DNA of 64,000 bases, from contig JAZFYD010000122.1 in the NCBI GenBank assembly GCA_036443405.1, positions 1 to 64,000 of the forward strand, read 5' to 3'. Of this stretch, positions 25,369-33,101 are shown piece after piece; positions within the stretch are counted from its first letter, which is position 1, and every line of letters starts with the position of its first letter. Source of the DNA: JAZFYD01 sp036443405 (lineage in GTDB: Bacteria > Planctomycetota > PLA2). The notes beneath the pieces are model-generated. The model worked only from the letters and a program-made list of their open reading frames with translations, made no database searches and was not told the origin of the DNA. The translations under genes were made by a program, and so were the position numbers.

Positions 25369-25710
25369 CTAGTCGTGCACTAATTCGCCGCCGAGGCCCA
25401 TGCTCGCCAGCAGGTCACCGTTAGGCGAGACAACGTCGATGCGATCGAGCGAGGCGCCGGCCGGGAAAGAGATCCACGCGGTGCCGGTGATCGGATCGAG
25501 GAAGGCGACGTCGCAGTCGAACTCCTCGCCGTTGGCCACCGACACGGCGACGACAGTCGAGCCCGCGGGGTGTCCCGGGCTCGAGACGTGGAAATAGGTT
25601 CCCGACTCGTCCGAGACCTTCTCCAGGACCTCGATCCCCGATGCGGCGTACACGGTGCCGGCGGTCAGAAACAAGCCAAGTGCGAGCAGCCTTGTCATCC
25701 TGTTCTTCAT
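25369..25710 (-). CDS. small exported protein, unknown function
   Basis: This is a 113-residue protein with a signal peptide (1-22, ending VYAAS). The mature ~90 residues form a predicted small beta-sandwich ('TYFHVSSPGHPAGSTVVAVSV', 'GTAWISFPAGASLDRIDVV') with one cysteine. I do not recognise the family. AAGGAGAG precedes ATG 25710. The 5' region contains a 7-bp palindrome (CCATGGA-TGTC-TCCATGG, 25736-25753) that might form a leader hairpin. Confidence 0.6.
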   Translation of the reverse strand: MKNRMTRLLALGLFLTAGTVYAASGIEVLEKVSDESGTYFHVSSPGHPAGSTVVAVSVANGEEFDCDVAFLDPITGTAWISFPAGASLDRIDVVSPNGDLLASMGLGGELVHD

Positions 25711-26179
25711 CTCATCTCTCCTTGTTCCGCGTCCCCCATGGATGTCTCCATGGATGGTGGAGTGGGGGGCGCGTTTGATGGGATTCATTCCTGTTGCAAC
25801 CATGCTGCTTCGGTTCGTCCATTGCCACAAGCTTCAGGCTGGGCTCGTATGGCGAATATCGAAGAAATTGCACATTCAGTAACACGTTGCTATGCAAGCG
25901 GTTAGGTATATCACGGTGCTAGATAGCGGCATATGCAGGAAAGTTTGTGCGCTCCGATGTTCGGACGATGAGACAAATCGAACGAATTGACTGCCGGTGA
26001 GCCATAAATGCGACTAATTGTTGGACTAGTTGGCTCACTTTGAGTCGCGACGCCTGGCGGGCGCCGTAATGCGTTTGCTTGGAGAGGCTTACGGCCACGG
26101 ACGCGCGCGCGTCTTCGCGGATGGCAGCGCGAGCGCTATTCTCAGGAGAAAAGCGGCCGGCGTGCGTAGAAGAGGGTGA
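25711..26179. other. 469-base intergenic region, A+T-richer than its surroundings
   Basis: This region separates the small exported protein and the ECF sigma factor. It holds a leader palindrome at 25736-25753 and an 8-bp inverted repeat GTGAGCCA (25997-26004) / TGGCTCAC (26031-26038) with a 26-base loop. The stretch at about 25850-26040 is clearly richer in A+T than the flanking genes. I see no coding sequence. A regulatory region for the divergent pair, or an unrecognised small RNA, is possible. Confidence 0.4.
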
Positions 26180-26857
26180 GTGGTGCCCAACGTGGAGTCG
26201 AGTCGAAACACGCCCGATGGAAGGATCTTCCGAGCGCGTTCGCAGGAACAGAGCCCGCGGCACGCAGCCGACCCGGACGCCGATATCGTTGAGCTGGCAC
26301 GTTCGCCTGCCACCCGCCGCGTCGCGATCGGGGTCCTCTACGAGCGCTTCCAGCGCCGCGTTTACAACACATCGCTTCGGGTGGTCGGCGACGCGGACGA
26401 GGCGTCGGACATCCTCCAGGATGTTTTTGTGCTCCTGTTCCGCAAGATCCACAAGTTTCGGGCGCGCTCGACGTTTGCGTCGTGGGTGTACCGAATCACG
26501 GTAAACCTCTCCCTCGATCGCCTTCGTCAACGCAAACGCAATCCGCTCCTGGGTATGGCGGGTAGCGCTCTCGACAGCCTCCAAGACGACATGGGCCGCG
26601 GCGCGCCCGAGCACGGTGCCGCGCTACAGGACTTGGAGGAGCACGTGCAGGCCGCCCTCGACGATCTGTCGCCCCGGCTTCGGATCGTAATCGTGCTCCG
26701 CTACCTCGAAGGCCTCTCCTATCAGGACATCGCCGCGATCCTGAGCTGCTCCCTGGGCACCGTGAAATCCCGGCTCAACAGGGCCCACGCCATCTTGCGC
26801 CGCACGCTTGCGCCGATGTACCAAGGCAAGTGGTTCTCCGACGCGCGCACGGCGTGA
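26180..26857 (+). CDS. ECF sigma factor (RpoE type)
   Basis: This is a 225-residue protein. Region 2 is clear ('YERFQRRVYNTSLRVVGDADEASDILQDVFVLLF', 'RSTFASWVYRITVNLSLDRLRQRKR') and region 4 contains 'LSPRLRIVIVLRYLEGLSYQDIAAILSCSLGTVKSRLNRA'. The first ~35 residues are an extra, probably flexible, leader. It recruits RNA polymerase core to ECF-type promoters. Unlike the ECF gene at 32.6 kb it has no anti-sigma gene next to it; the next gene is on the other strand. The start is GTG 26180 with GAGGG a few bases upstream; a second GTG follows directly. Confidence 0.92.
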   Translation: MVPNVESSRNTPDGRIFRARSQEQSPRHAADPDADIVELARSPATRRVAIGVLYERFQRRVYNTSLRVVGDADEASDILQDVFVLLFRKIHKFRARSTFASWVYRITVNLSLDRLRQRKRNPLLGMAGSALDSLQDDMGRGAPEHGAALQDLEEHVQAALDDLSPRLRIVIVLRYLEGLSYQDIAAILSCSLGTVKSRLNRAHAILRRTLAPMYQGKWFSDARTA

Positions 26858-26969
26858 TCGCGGCCGGGTCCAGGCGTTGGTCCGAACTTCAGACGTAGAC
26901 CGCGCGTACAGAAGGGGCTTTTCGTCTACCCGTGCAAAAGCAACGCGCCCGCCTCGTGAATAACCCGGC

Positions 26970-29900
26970 CTAGCGCTTCGCCTTCTTCGTCGCTTTGGCG
27001 GTCGCTTTCTTGACCTGCTTTTTCAGAACAATGGGCACGCCGCTGGCGCCGCCGCTCGACGGCACCTTCGCCCACTGATAGCCGGCCATGTATACGCGGA
27101 TCTCGAGCGCCCCTCCCGGCACCTTCAAGAGTTCGAAAGTGCCGTCGGGTTTGGCACGCGTCCCCGCGAACCACTGATTGTCGCGATAGGCCGTGAGTGA
27201 CGGGGTCTGGTTGTTGGACACGATTGGCTGCCCCTGCTCGTCAAGCACGGTCCCGGTGATCTTGTAGGGCGATTCGAGGCGAATCGAAACCCGCGCTCCG
27301 TTCGTATTCGCCTGGACCGGCGCCGCTACCGATTCCTGCGACCACACCCTCAGCCAATACTCACCCGGAAACACGCCGCGGATGTGGATCTCACCCGTCT
27401 TGTCGGTCCGCGCGCCCTGATTCGCGCTCGACTGCATCACGCGCGTGCCGCCACGGGATCGCCAATCCGCGAGCCGTTTCGACACCTCCGGATCCGACGA
27501 AGAGATCCAGACCCACAGATTCGGCGCCGGTGAACCATCGGGTTTTCGCACCTCGCCCCGGATGGACTCGCCTTTCGATAGGCGCAACTCGATGTCCTCG
27601 TCGTCGGCCATCGCCTTTGTCGTCGCCGGGAGAAACCCCGCCGCGCCCGCCAGAAACTCGACCCGCTCCTCGCCGAGCCCCTTCAACTTGAACTCGCCCC
27701 TCGTGTTCGTGATCGCCGTCGGTACCGACGGTTGTCTTGGCGCCTTCTTTTTCAAGAGCGCCGAGACCATCGCGCCCGCGACGGGCTTTCCGTCCGGCCC
27801 GACTACGCGGCCGCGCGCGATCGCGCCGCTCGAAACGGTGATGAGCAGTTCGTCCGTGCCCGTTGGGACAGGCCCGGCGTCCTTCTCCAGGAACGAGCCC
27901 GACTGGACCCCGCGCCCCTGACGCTGCGACTGGGGTTTCACCAAGATCGTGTAGGTGCCCCCCGCCAAGTGCCCGAGGCGAAAGTAGCCGGTCGCCGACG
28001 TGGTTGCCCCTGACCTTTGCTGCGGCTTTGCATCGCCCGTCATCGCGACGACCCGCGCGTTGGCAACCGGTGCGCCGTCCTCGTCCAGGACGAAACCGCT
28101 GATGAACTCCTTGCGCGTAATCTCCAGGCGAACCTGCTCGCCCGCCGCCAGATCGCGCTGCGATGCGCTCCCGTCGCTCCCGACGGCAGTTGCCGTCCAC
28201 TTGCCCGGTCCCACACCTTTGATCTCGAACTTTCCGGCGCTGTCCGTTTTGCTCGAGCGTCTCTGGCGCACGTCGGTCTTGTCCCCCTTCTCCGTCTGCG
28301 GCGAAATGGACACCCAGCACTGGCCCGCCGGCGTGCCGTCATCGAACACCACCTGCCCCGAGATCGCGCCGCCCTTGATGAGCCGGACACGCACCTCTTT
28401 TGTTTCGCCCTTCGCGGGCAGCTTGATGTCCTTCACCAGCGTCGCGTCGTACTCCGCGTGCGCCGCGACGATGTAGGGCGGCGAGTTTGCGACCTGTGAC
28501 CGAACCCACGACGGGATCGTGATCGAGAAACGGCCCTGGGCGTCCGTGACGCTCGCGTTCCACGTTTGGGACGCCAGATTGCGCGCCTGATTGAGCTGGT
28601 TGGCGGGCAACAGCCTCACGACCGCCGCGTGCAGCGGCTGATCGTTTTCGTCCTCGACCACACCGGTGAACCCGCCCTCGTCGTCGACTTCGACCACGAC
28701 CTCGGTGACCTCGCCGATCGCGATCGCAAACTCCTTGGACTTCGCGGTCGGGTTGTACGTTTGCACATACGCCTCCTCCGCGTCGGTCGTCGGCGCGCCG
28801 CGATAGATAAGCTGCCCGAGCAGGTCGGCCTGCGCCCAGCCGATGTGCTGCGCGCCCACATACAGGTTGCCGCCGAGATTCGTCGGCGGAGGTCGATCGC
28901 CCAGAACGATGCGCGCGTGCACTTCCCCGGCGGGCGTGACCACCACGCGCTGCGATTCGATCGCGCTGCCCTCTTCGGCGGTGAAGTCGAGGGTGATGCT
29001 GCGCTGGTTGTTCATGTAGCGGTTCAGCACGCGTGCCACTCCCGGCCCGATGGCCCCGATCGCGTAGCTGCCGTCGAGCACGTGTTCGAAGCGAAAGTGC
29101 CCGTCCGCGCCGCTGATTGTGTACCCGATCTCCTGGTGGCTGCTGTACTGGGCGTTCAGGCGGTTGAGAGTGAGGCGCACATCCGCGACCGGCGCGTCGG
29201 TCGATTCGTTCACGACTACGCCGGTCACGGTTTCGCCCATGGTGAGCGATGCGTCGACGGTCAGCGTCTCGCCGGCTTTGAGCAGTTCGGGCGGCAGCCG
29301 CAGGTCGCCGCGCGCCGTGGTCCGCTCGCCGTAGTCCGCGTGCTGAATCAACGCGGATCGGAGGTCGCCCGGCGCGAGATGGGGGATCACATAGGTGCCG
29401 TCGGCACTCGTTTCCGCTTCGCCCTTGCTCGTGGATTGTCCGGTACCGCTGGAGATCGTGACCTTCGCGCCCGCGAGCGGTACGCCGCCCACTCCCGTTA
29501 CGGTGCCACGCACGCTGCCACCCGGCGTCAGCTCGACGTTCAACGGGCCCGGCGCGGGAATCTGGGTCCACGAAGAGGACGACGCGTAGCCTTCCGCCGT
29601 AACCTCGATCCCGTGCATGCCCTTCGAGAGCATGTCGAACGAGAACTCGCCGGCCTCGCTCGTTTCGGTTTCGACAAACGCCGGCGGGACGCGCCAGTTG
29701 CCCCGAAGAATCGCGCGCACCTTCGCGGCCGCGATCGGCTCTGCCTTGTGGTTGGTAACGCGGCCCAGGAACTCGAACCCGGGCTCGAGGCGCAGCGTGA
29801 TCTCCGCCGGGTTGGACTGGCCGGGGATGTAGATCAGGCCGCGCGTGACCGCGTACCCGGGGGCGCGAGCTTCGATGGTGAGGCGTGTGCGGCGCGCGAT

Positions 29901-30320
29901 CCTGATCTCGAACCGGCCATCACCGCTGGTCGTCGTCTCGCCGATCGGTGGAAACGGATTCTCCGTGTATTCACGGGCCGCCGGGTTGTTCCAGGCGTTG
30001 GTCACAAAATCCGGAAACGCGCGGTGCGCCGTGACCGTGGCGCCGCCCAGCGGCTTGCCACTCGCCAGCACCAAGCCACGCAGCACGAGCGCCGGCCCCG
30101 GAATACGGTTCGGATCCCGGTCGGCGTTGCCGCGCGCATCGGCGGCTCCGGCGGCCGTTTTTACATCCGCGCTGTCGACATCCCCGGTGGCCCCGGCCCC
30201 ACCGATCGCGTCGGAGCCTGTGCTCCGGTGGCCGCGAGCGACGTCATCCTCGCTGTTCAGAAGAAAGAAAATCGCCGCCAGGCAGACGAGCAGAATCGCG
30301 ATAACCGCACCGTTACGCAT
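26970..30320 (-). CDS. large membrane-anchored protein with many carboxypeptidase-regulatory-like (Ig-fold) repeats
   Basis: This is an 1116-residue protein. Residues 4-21 form an N-terminal membrane anchor ('GAVIAILLVCLAAIFFLLN'). The rest is a string of about ten CarboxypepD_reg-like/CNA-B-like units recognisable by 'GxVxDxxGxPVAGAxV' followed by 'TxADGxFxIxxLxxG', for example 'GRVVGPDGKPVAGAMV' and 'GFVLDEDGAPVANARV'. The last 20 residues are Lys-rich (KKQVKKATAKATKKAKR). Such domains serve as structural or adhesive stalks. GGAGGAAAG lies just before ATG 30320. It is transcribed divergently from the ECF-LRR gene, which makes it a natural regulatory target of that protein. No catalytic domain is seen. 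Confidence 0.85.
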   Translation of the reverse strand: MRNGAVIAILLVCLAAIFFLLNSEDDVARGHRSTGSDAIGGAGATGDVDSADVKTAAGAADARGNADRDPNRIPGPALVLRGLVLASGKPLGGATVTAHRAFPDFVTNAWNNPAAREYTENPFPPIGETTTSGDGRFEIRIARRTRLTIEARAPGYAVTRGLIYIPGQSNPAEITLRLEPGFEFLGRVTNHKAEPIAAAKVRAILRGNWRVPPAFVETETSEAGEFSFDMLSKGMHGIEVTAEGYASSSSWTQIPAPGPLNVELTPGGSVRGTVTGVGGVPLAGAKVTISSGTGQSTSKGEAETSADGTYVIPHLAPGDLRSALIQHADYGERTTARGDLRLPPELLKAGETLTVDASLTMGETVTGVVVNESTDAPVADVRLTLNRLNAQYSSHQEIGYTISGADGHFRFEHVLDGSYAIGAIGPGVARVLNRYMNNQRSITLDFTAEEGSAIESQRVVVTPAGEVHARIVLGDRPPPTNLGGNLYVGAQHIGWAQADLLGQLIYRGAPTTDAEEAYVQTYNPTAKSKEFAIAIGEVTEVVVEVDDEGGFTGVVEDENDQPLHAAVVRLLPANQLNQARNLASQTWNASVTDAQGRFSITIPSWVRSQVANSPPYIVAAHAEYDATLVKDIKLPAKGETKEVRVRLIKGGAISGQVVFDDGTPAGQCWVSISPQTEKGDKTDVRQRRSSKTDSAGKFEIKGVGPGKWTATAVGSDGSASQRDLAAGEQVRLEITRKEFISGFVLDEDGAPVANARVVAMTGDAKPQQRSGATTSATGYFRLGHLAGGTYTILVKPQSQRQGRGVQSGSFLEKDAGPVPTGTDELLITVSSGAIARGRVVGPDGKPVAGAMVSALLKKKAPRQPSVPTAITNTRGEFKLKGLGEERVEFLAGAAGFLPATTKAMADDEDIELRLSKGESIRGEVRKPDGSPAPNLWVWISSSDPEVSKRLADWRSRGGTRVMQSSANQGARTDKTGEIHIRGVFPGEYWLRVWSQESVAAPVQANTNGARVSIRLESPYKITGTVLDEQGQPIVSNNQTPSLTAYRDNQWFAGTRAKPDGTFELLKVPGGALEIRVYMAGYQWAKVPSSGGASGVPIVLKKQVKKATAKATKKAKR

Positions 30321-30483
30321 CTTTCCTCCATGTGAACGCCCGGCAGCAAGCCGTTTTTGGCGTTTCAGCGAAGTTCCAACCGGTCGCGAACGGACCCCCC
30401 AACCCAATAACGCTCCGCAGACCCTTGCGCGCTATCAAAAAAGTAACGGAAATAAGCGGGTGAGGTTCGGCAAGAGAAGATCG

Positions 30484-32490
30484 GTGAACGAAGCCGACAC
30501 AAATCTCTGGCAGGCGTGGACGCTCCGGCGGGACGAAGATGCGTTCGCGACGCTCGTGCGACCCCATCTGAGGTTCGCGTCGGATTTCGCGCGGCGGCTC
30601 GGGTGTGACACGGCGGACGCGGACGACCTCGTGCAGCAGGCGCTCGCGAAGCTCGCGTCGGAGCAAACGGATCGGCCGCTGCAGGTTGGCCTGCGACCGT
30701 GGCTGGGCCGGTTCCTGGTCCTGAATCACAAGATGCTGAGACGGTCCGGCGCTCGCCGCTCGCGCTACGAGACTTCGGCGCCGCAGCGTGGGCGCGATGC
30801 GCACGCGGACTTCGACCGCCGCGAGGCCGTCGAGGCGCTCTTGGCCAGCCTCCCCGAACCGCAGCGCGAGGCGATCGTGCTGCGCTATCTCCATGACATG
30901 GAGTACGAGGAGATCGCGCACGTCACCGGCGCCACGGTCAACGCGTGCCGCATCCGCGTGCACAAGGGCATCGAGAAGATGCGCGGGTCGGCTGGCGCCA
31001 AGATCGGCGCCATGGTCGCGGCGCTACCGCTGCTCGCCGGACAGAGCGAGGCCGCGATCGTGAAAGCGGCCTTGGCGCCGGGCGCCGCCGTGGTGGGTGT
31101 GGGAACAGTAGGAGCCATCCTCATGAAAAAGATCCTGGCCGTCGCAGCGCTCGTCGCCGCGGTGGGGACCTCGGTGGTGTTGTTGAACCAGAGCTCGGAC
31201 GACGGCGGCGAAGGTGCCCCGCGTTTGGCGGACGCGGATTCGGGCTCGTCGGAACGTGGCAAAGGCGTGCCCGTGAGGACGCCGAAGGTCCCGGATCCGG
31301 TGGGGGCCGCGCGCGAACCCGATCCGGAACCGAAGGTCGACCCCGCATGGCGCGAGAAGCTGATTCGCGCGGTGTTTGGCGCGGGTGGCTCCGTCGGCTT
31401 TTACGGAATCGACGAACGCGACACCAAGGAGTACAGCTCGGATGTGGATCTGCCCACGAGTCCGGTCACTGTCGTCCGCATGCCGCAACGCAACACCGGG
31501 GTCGCCGCGGTCTTGGCACTCCTCCGCGATGCGGGCGCGCTGCACTCGCTCCACCTGCGCGGGTCGGGCGTCGGCGACTCGGACATGGAGGTGGTCGGTG
31601 ATCTTGGCGGCCTGCGCAGGCTCGGCATCGCGGCCACGAACGTGACCGACGCCGGGATCGCGCACCTCTCTGGACTGTCGCTCAGCCAGTTGATCGCGTC
31701 GGATCTTCCGATCACCGACGAGGCGATGCGGGTCATCGGCCGCATGCATTCGCTCGTGTCGCTTTCCGTGCACGACAGCAAGATCACGGCCGCCGGGCTG
31801 AAACACATCGAGGGGCTGTCGCAGCTTCGCCACCTGCGCTTCGAAAACAAGCGCATGTCCGACGAAGCGCTTGCGAGCGTGGCGAAACTCCCGAAGCTCG
31901 AGCAGCTGTGGGTGCCGGAGTTGCGCATCACGCGAACGGGCATGGCAAGCATCGCGAAGATGGCGCGGCTGCGCACGCTGCGGGTCGAGATGGTCACGCG
32001 CGATGGATTCGCGGGAATCGCGGCCGTTGCGCACCTCGAAGAGCTCAACATCTCCGACTCGCGCCTGCGCGGGAAGGATCTCGCGGCGATCCGGAACCTC
32101 AAGGGCCTGAAGAAACTCAACGTCGATGAATCCCAGGTGGACTCCGACGGCATGAAGTTCATCGGTGGGCTGACGGAACTCGTGGAGCTCTCGATGAAGG
32201 AAACGCGCCTCGACGACGAGAGTGTCGCGCACCTCGCCAACCTGCGCCGGCTCAAGAAGCTACGCTTGGACGGCGTCGGTATCACGGACGCCGGCGTCAA
32301 ACATCTGGCGGGGTTGACCGGGCTCGAGAGCCTGCACCTCGACGAAAACGACATCGGCGACGAGTCCATCGAAGTGCTCGCGGGCCTGAGCAACCTTCGC
32401 TACATCGACCTGAAGGACACGCGCATTTCGGAGGAGGGACTGAAGCGCCTGGCTGCGGCGCTCCCGAACTGCCGGATCCGCAAGCCCTGA
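30484..32490 (+). CDS. ECF sigma factor fused to a membrane segment and leucine-rich repeats
   Basis: This is a 668-residue protein. Residues 1-165 are an ECF sigma factor: 'NLWQAWTLRRDEDAFATLVRPH', 'ADADDLVQQALAKL', and region 4 'LPEPQREAIVLRYLHDMEYEEIAHVTGATVNACRIRVHKG'. Hydrophobic stretches at about 186-213 and 216-236 (MKKILAVAALVAAVGTSVVLL) give one or two membrane passes. A charged linker leads to about 14 leucine-rich repeats of ~24 residues (320-668), of the 'LxxLxLxxTxITDxGLxHL' ribonuclease-inhibitor-like type. If there is one pass, the repeats face outside and could sense a ligand, with sigma released by proteolysis; this is inference. Start GTG 30484 gives VNEADTNLW, as usual for this group; GTG 30460 is also possible. 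Confidence 0.85.
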   Translation: MNEADTNLWQAWTLRRDEDAFATLVRPHLRFASDFARRLGCDTADADDLVQQALAKLASEQTDRPLQVGLRPWLGRFLVLNHKMLRRSGARRSRYETSAPQRGRDAHADFDRREAVEALLASLPEPQREAIVLRYLHDMEYEEIAHVTGATVNACRIRVHKGIEKMRGSAGAKIGAMVAALPLLAGQSEAAIVKAALAPGAAVVGVGTVGAILMKKILAVAALVAAVGTSVVLLNQSSDDGGEGAPRLADADSGSSERGKGVPVRTPKVPDPVGAAREPDPEPKVDPAWREKLIRAVFGAGGSVGFYGIDERDTKEYSSDVDLPTSPVTVVRMPQRNTGVAAVLALLRDAGALHSLHLRGSGVGDSDMEVVGDLGGLRRLGIAATNVTDAGIAHLSGLSLSQLIASDLPITDEAMRVIGRMHSLVSLSVHDSKITAAGLKHIEGLSQLRHLRFENKRMSDEALASVAKLPKLEQLWVPELRITRTGMASIAKMARLRTLRVEMVTRDGFAGIAAVAHLEELNISDSRLRGKDLAAIRNLKGLKKLNVDESQVDSDGMKFIGGLTELVELSMKETRLDDESVAHLANLRRLKKLRLDGVGITDAGVKHLAGLTGLESLHLDENDIGDESIEVLAGLSNLRYIDLKDTRISEEGLKRLAAALPNCRIRKP

Positions 32491-32561
32491 CCGGGTGACC
32501 GGCGTTTGGAATTCGCCAAGGGCCGAGCGGCTCGGAGCGTCCTTGTGTTAGGAAGACTCCC

Positions 32562-33101
32562 TTGGTCGATGAGACGCGGCTTGTTTCCCTGGCGCGCGGC
32601 GGTGATCGCGGTGCGGCCGGCGAATTGGTGCGCTTGCACGAGCGCGCAGTGTACGCCGTTGCGCTGGCCCGGCTCCGCAACGAAACGGACGCGCGCGAGG
32701 TCGCACAGGAAGCGCTGGTCAAAGCGCTGCTGCGCCTCGACAAACTCCGCGACGACACGAAGTTCGGCGCGTGGAGCGTACGCATCGCGATTCGTCTCGC
32801 GGCCGACCGGAAACGGCGCGCAAAGCGGCTGGCCAGCCTGACCGGCGAGAACGTCGATCCCGGAAAAGGGCCGATGGAGCGCCTGCTCGATCACGAGCGG
32901 CGTGAACGCCTGCTGGCGGAGTTGGGCCGGCTGCCCGAGGACGTGAGGCAGATCTTCCTGTTGCACTACGTGGATGGCGCGCGGTATGCCCGCATCGCCG
33001 AACTGCTCGGGGTCCCCGAAGGCACGATCGCATGGAAACTGCACCGAGCGCGGCGCAGTCTCCGCACGAGCCTGAGCGACCTCGTGGAGGAAGATCGATG
33101 A
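32562..33101 (+). CDS. ECF sigma factor
   Basis: This is a 179-residue sigma factor with region 2 'ELVRLHERAVYAVALARLRNETDAREVAQEALVKAL' and region 4 'LPEDVRQIFLLHYVDGARYARIAELLGVPEGTIAWKLHRARR'. It overlaps the anti-sigma gene by 4 bases (ATGA), so the pair is co-translated and almost certainly functionally linked. The start is inferred as TTG 32562, with AGGAAG 6 bases upstream; it gives the expected short N-terminus (MVDETRLVSLARGGD). Confidence 0.93.
   Translation: MVDETRLVSLARGGDRGAAGELVRLHERAVYAVALARLRNETDAREVAQEALVKALLRLDKLRDDTKFGAWSVRIAIRLAADRKRRAKRLASLTGENVDPGKGPMERLLDHERRERLLAELGRLPEDVRQIFLLHYVDGARYARIAELLGVPEGTIAWKLHRARRSLRTSLSDLVEEDR

Noticed and set aside
28566..30335. Plus-strand open frame of 589 codons over the Ig-repeat protein
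   Set aside because: The minus-strand reading contains regular Ig-type repeats and a signal anchor; the plus-strand reading is Arg-rich shadow.
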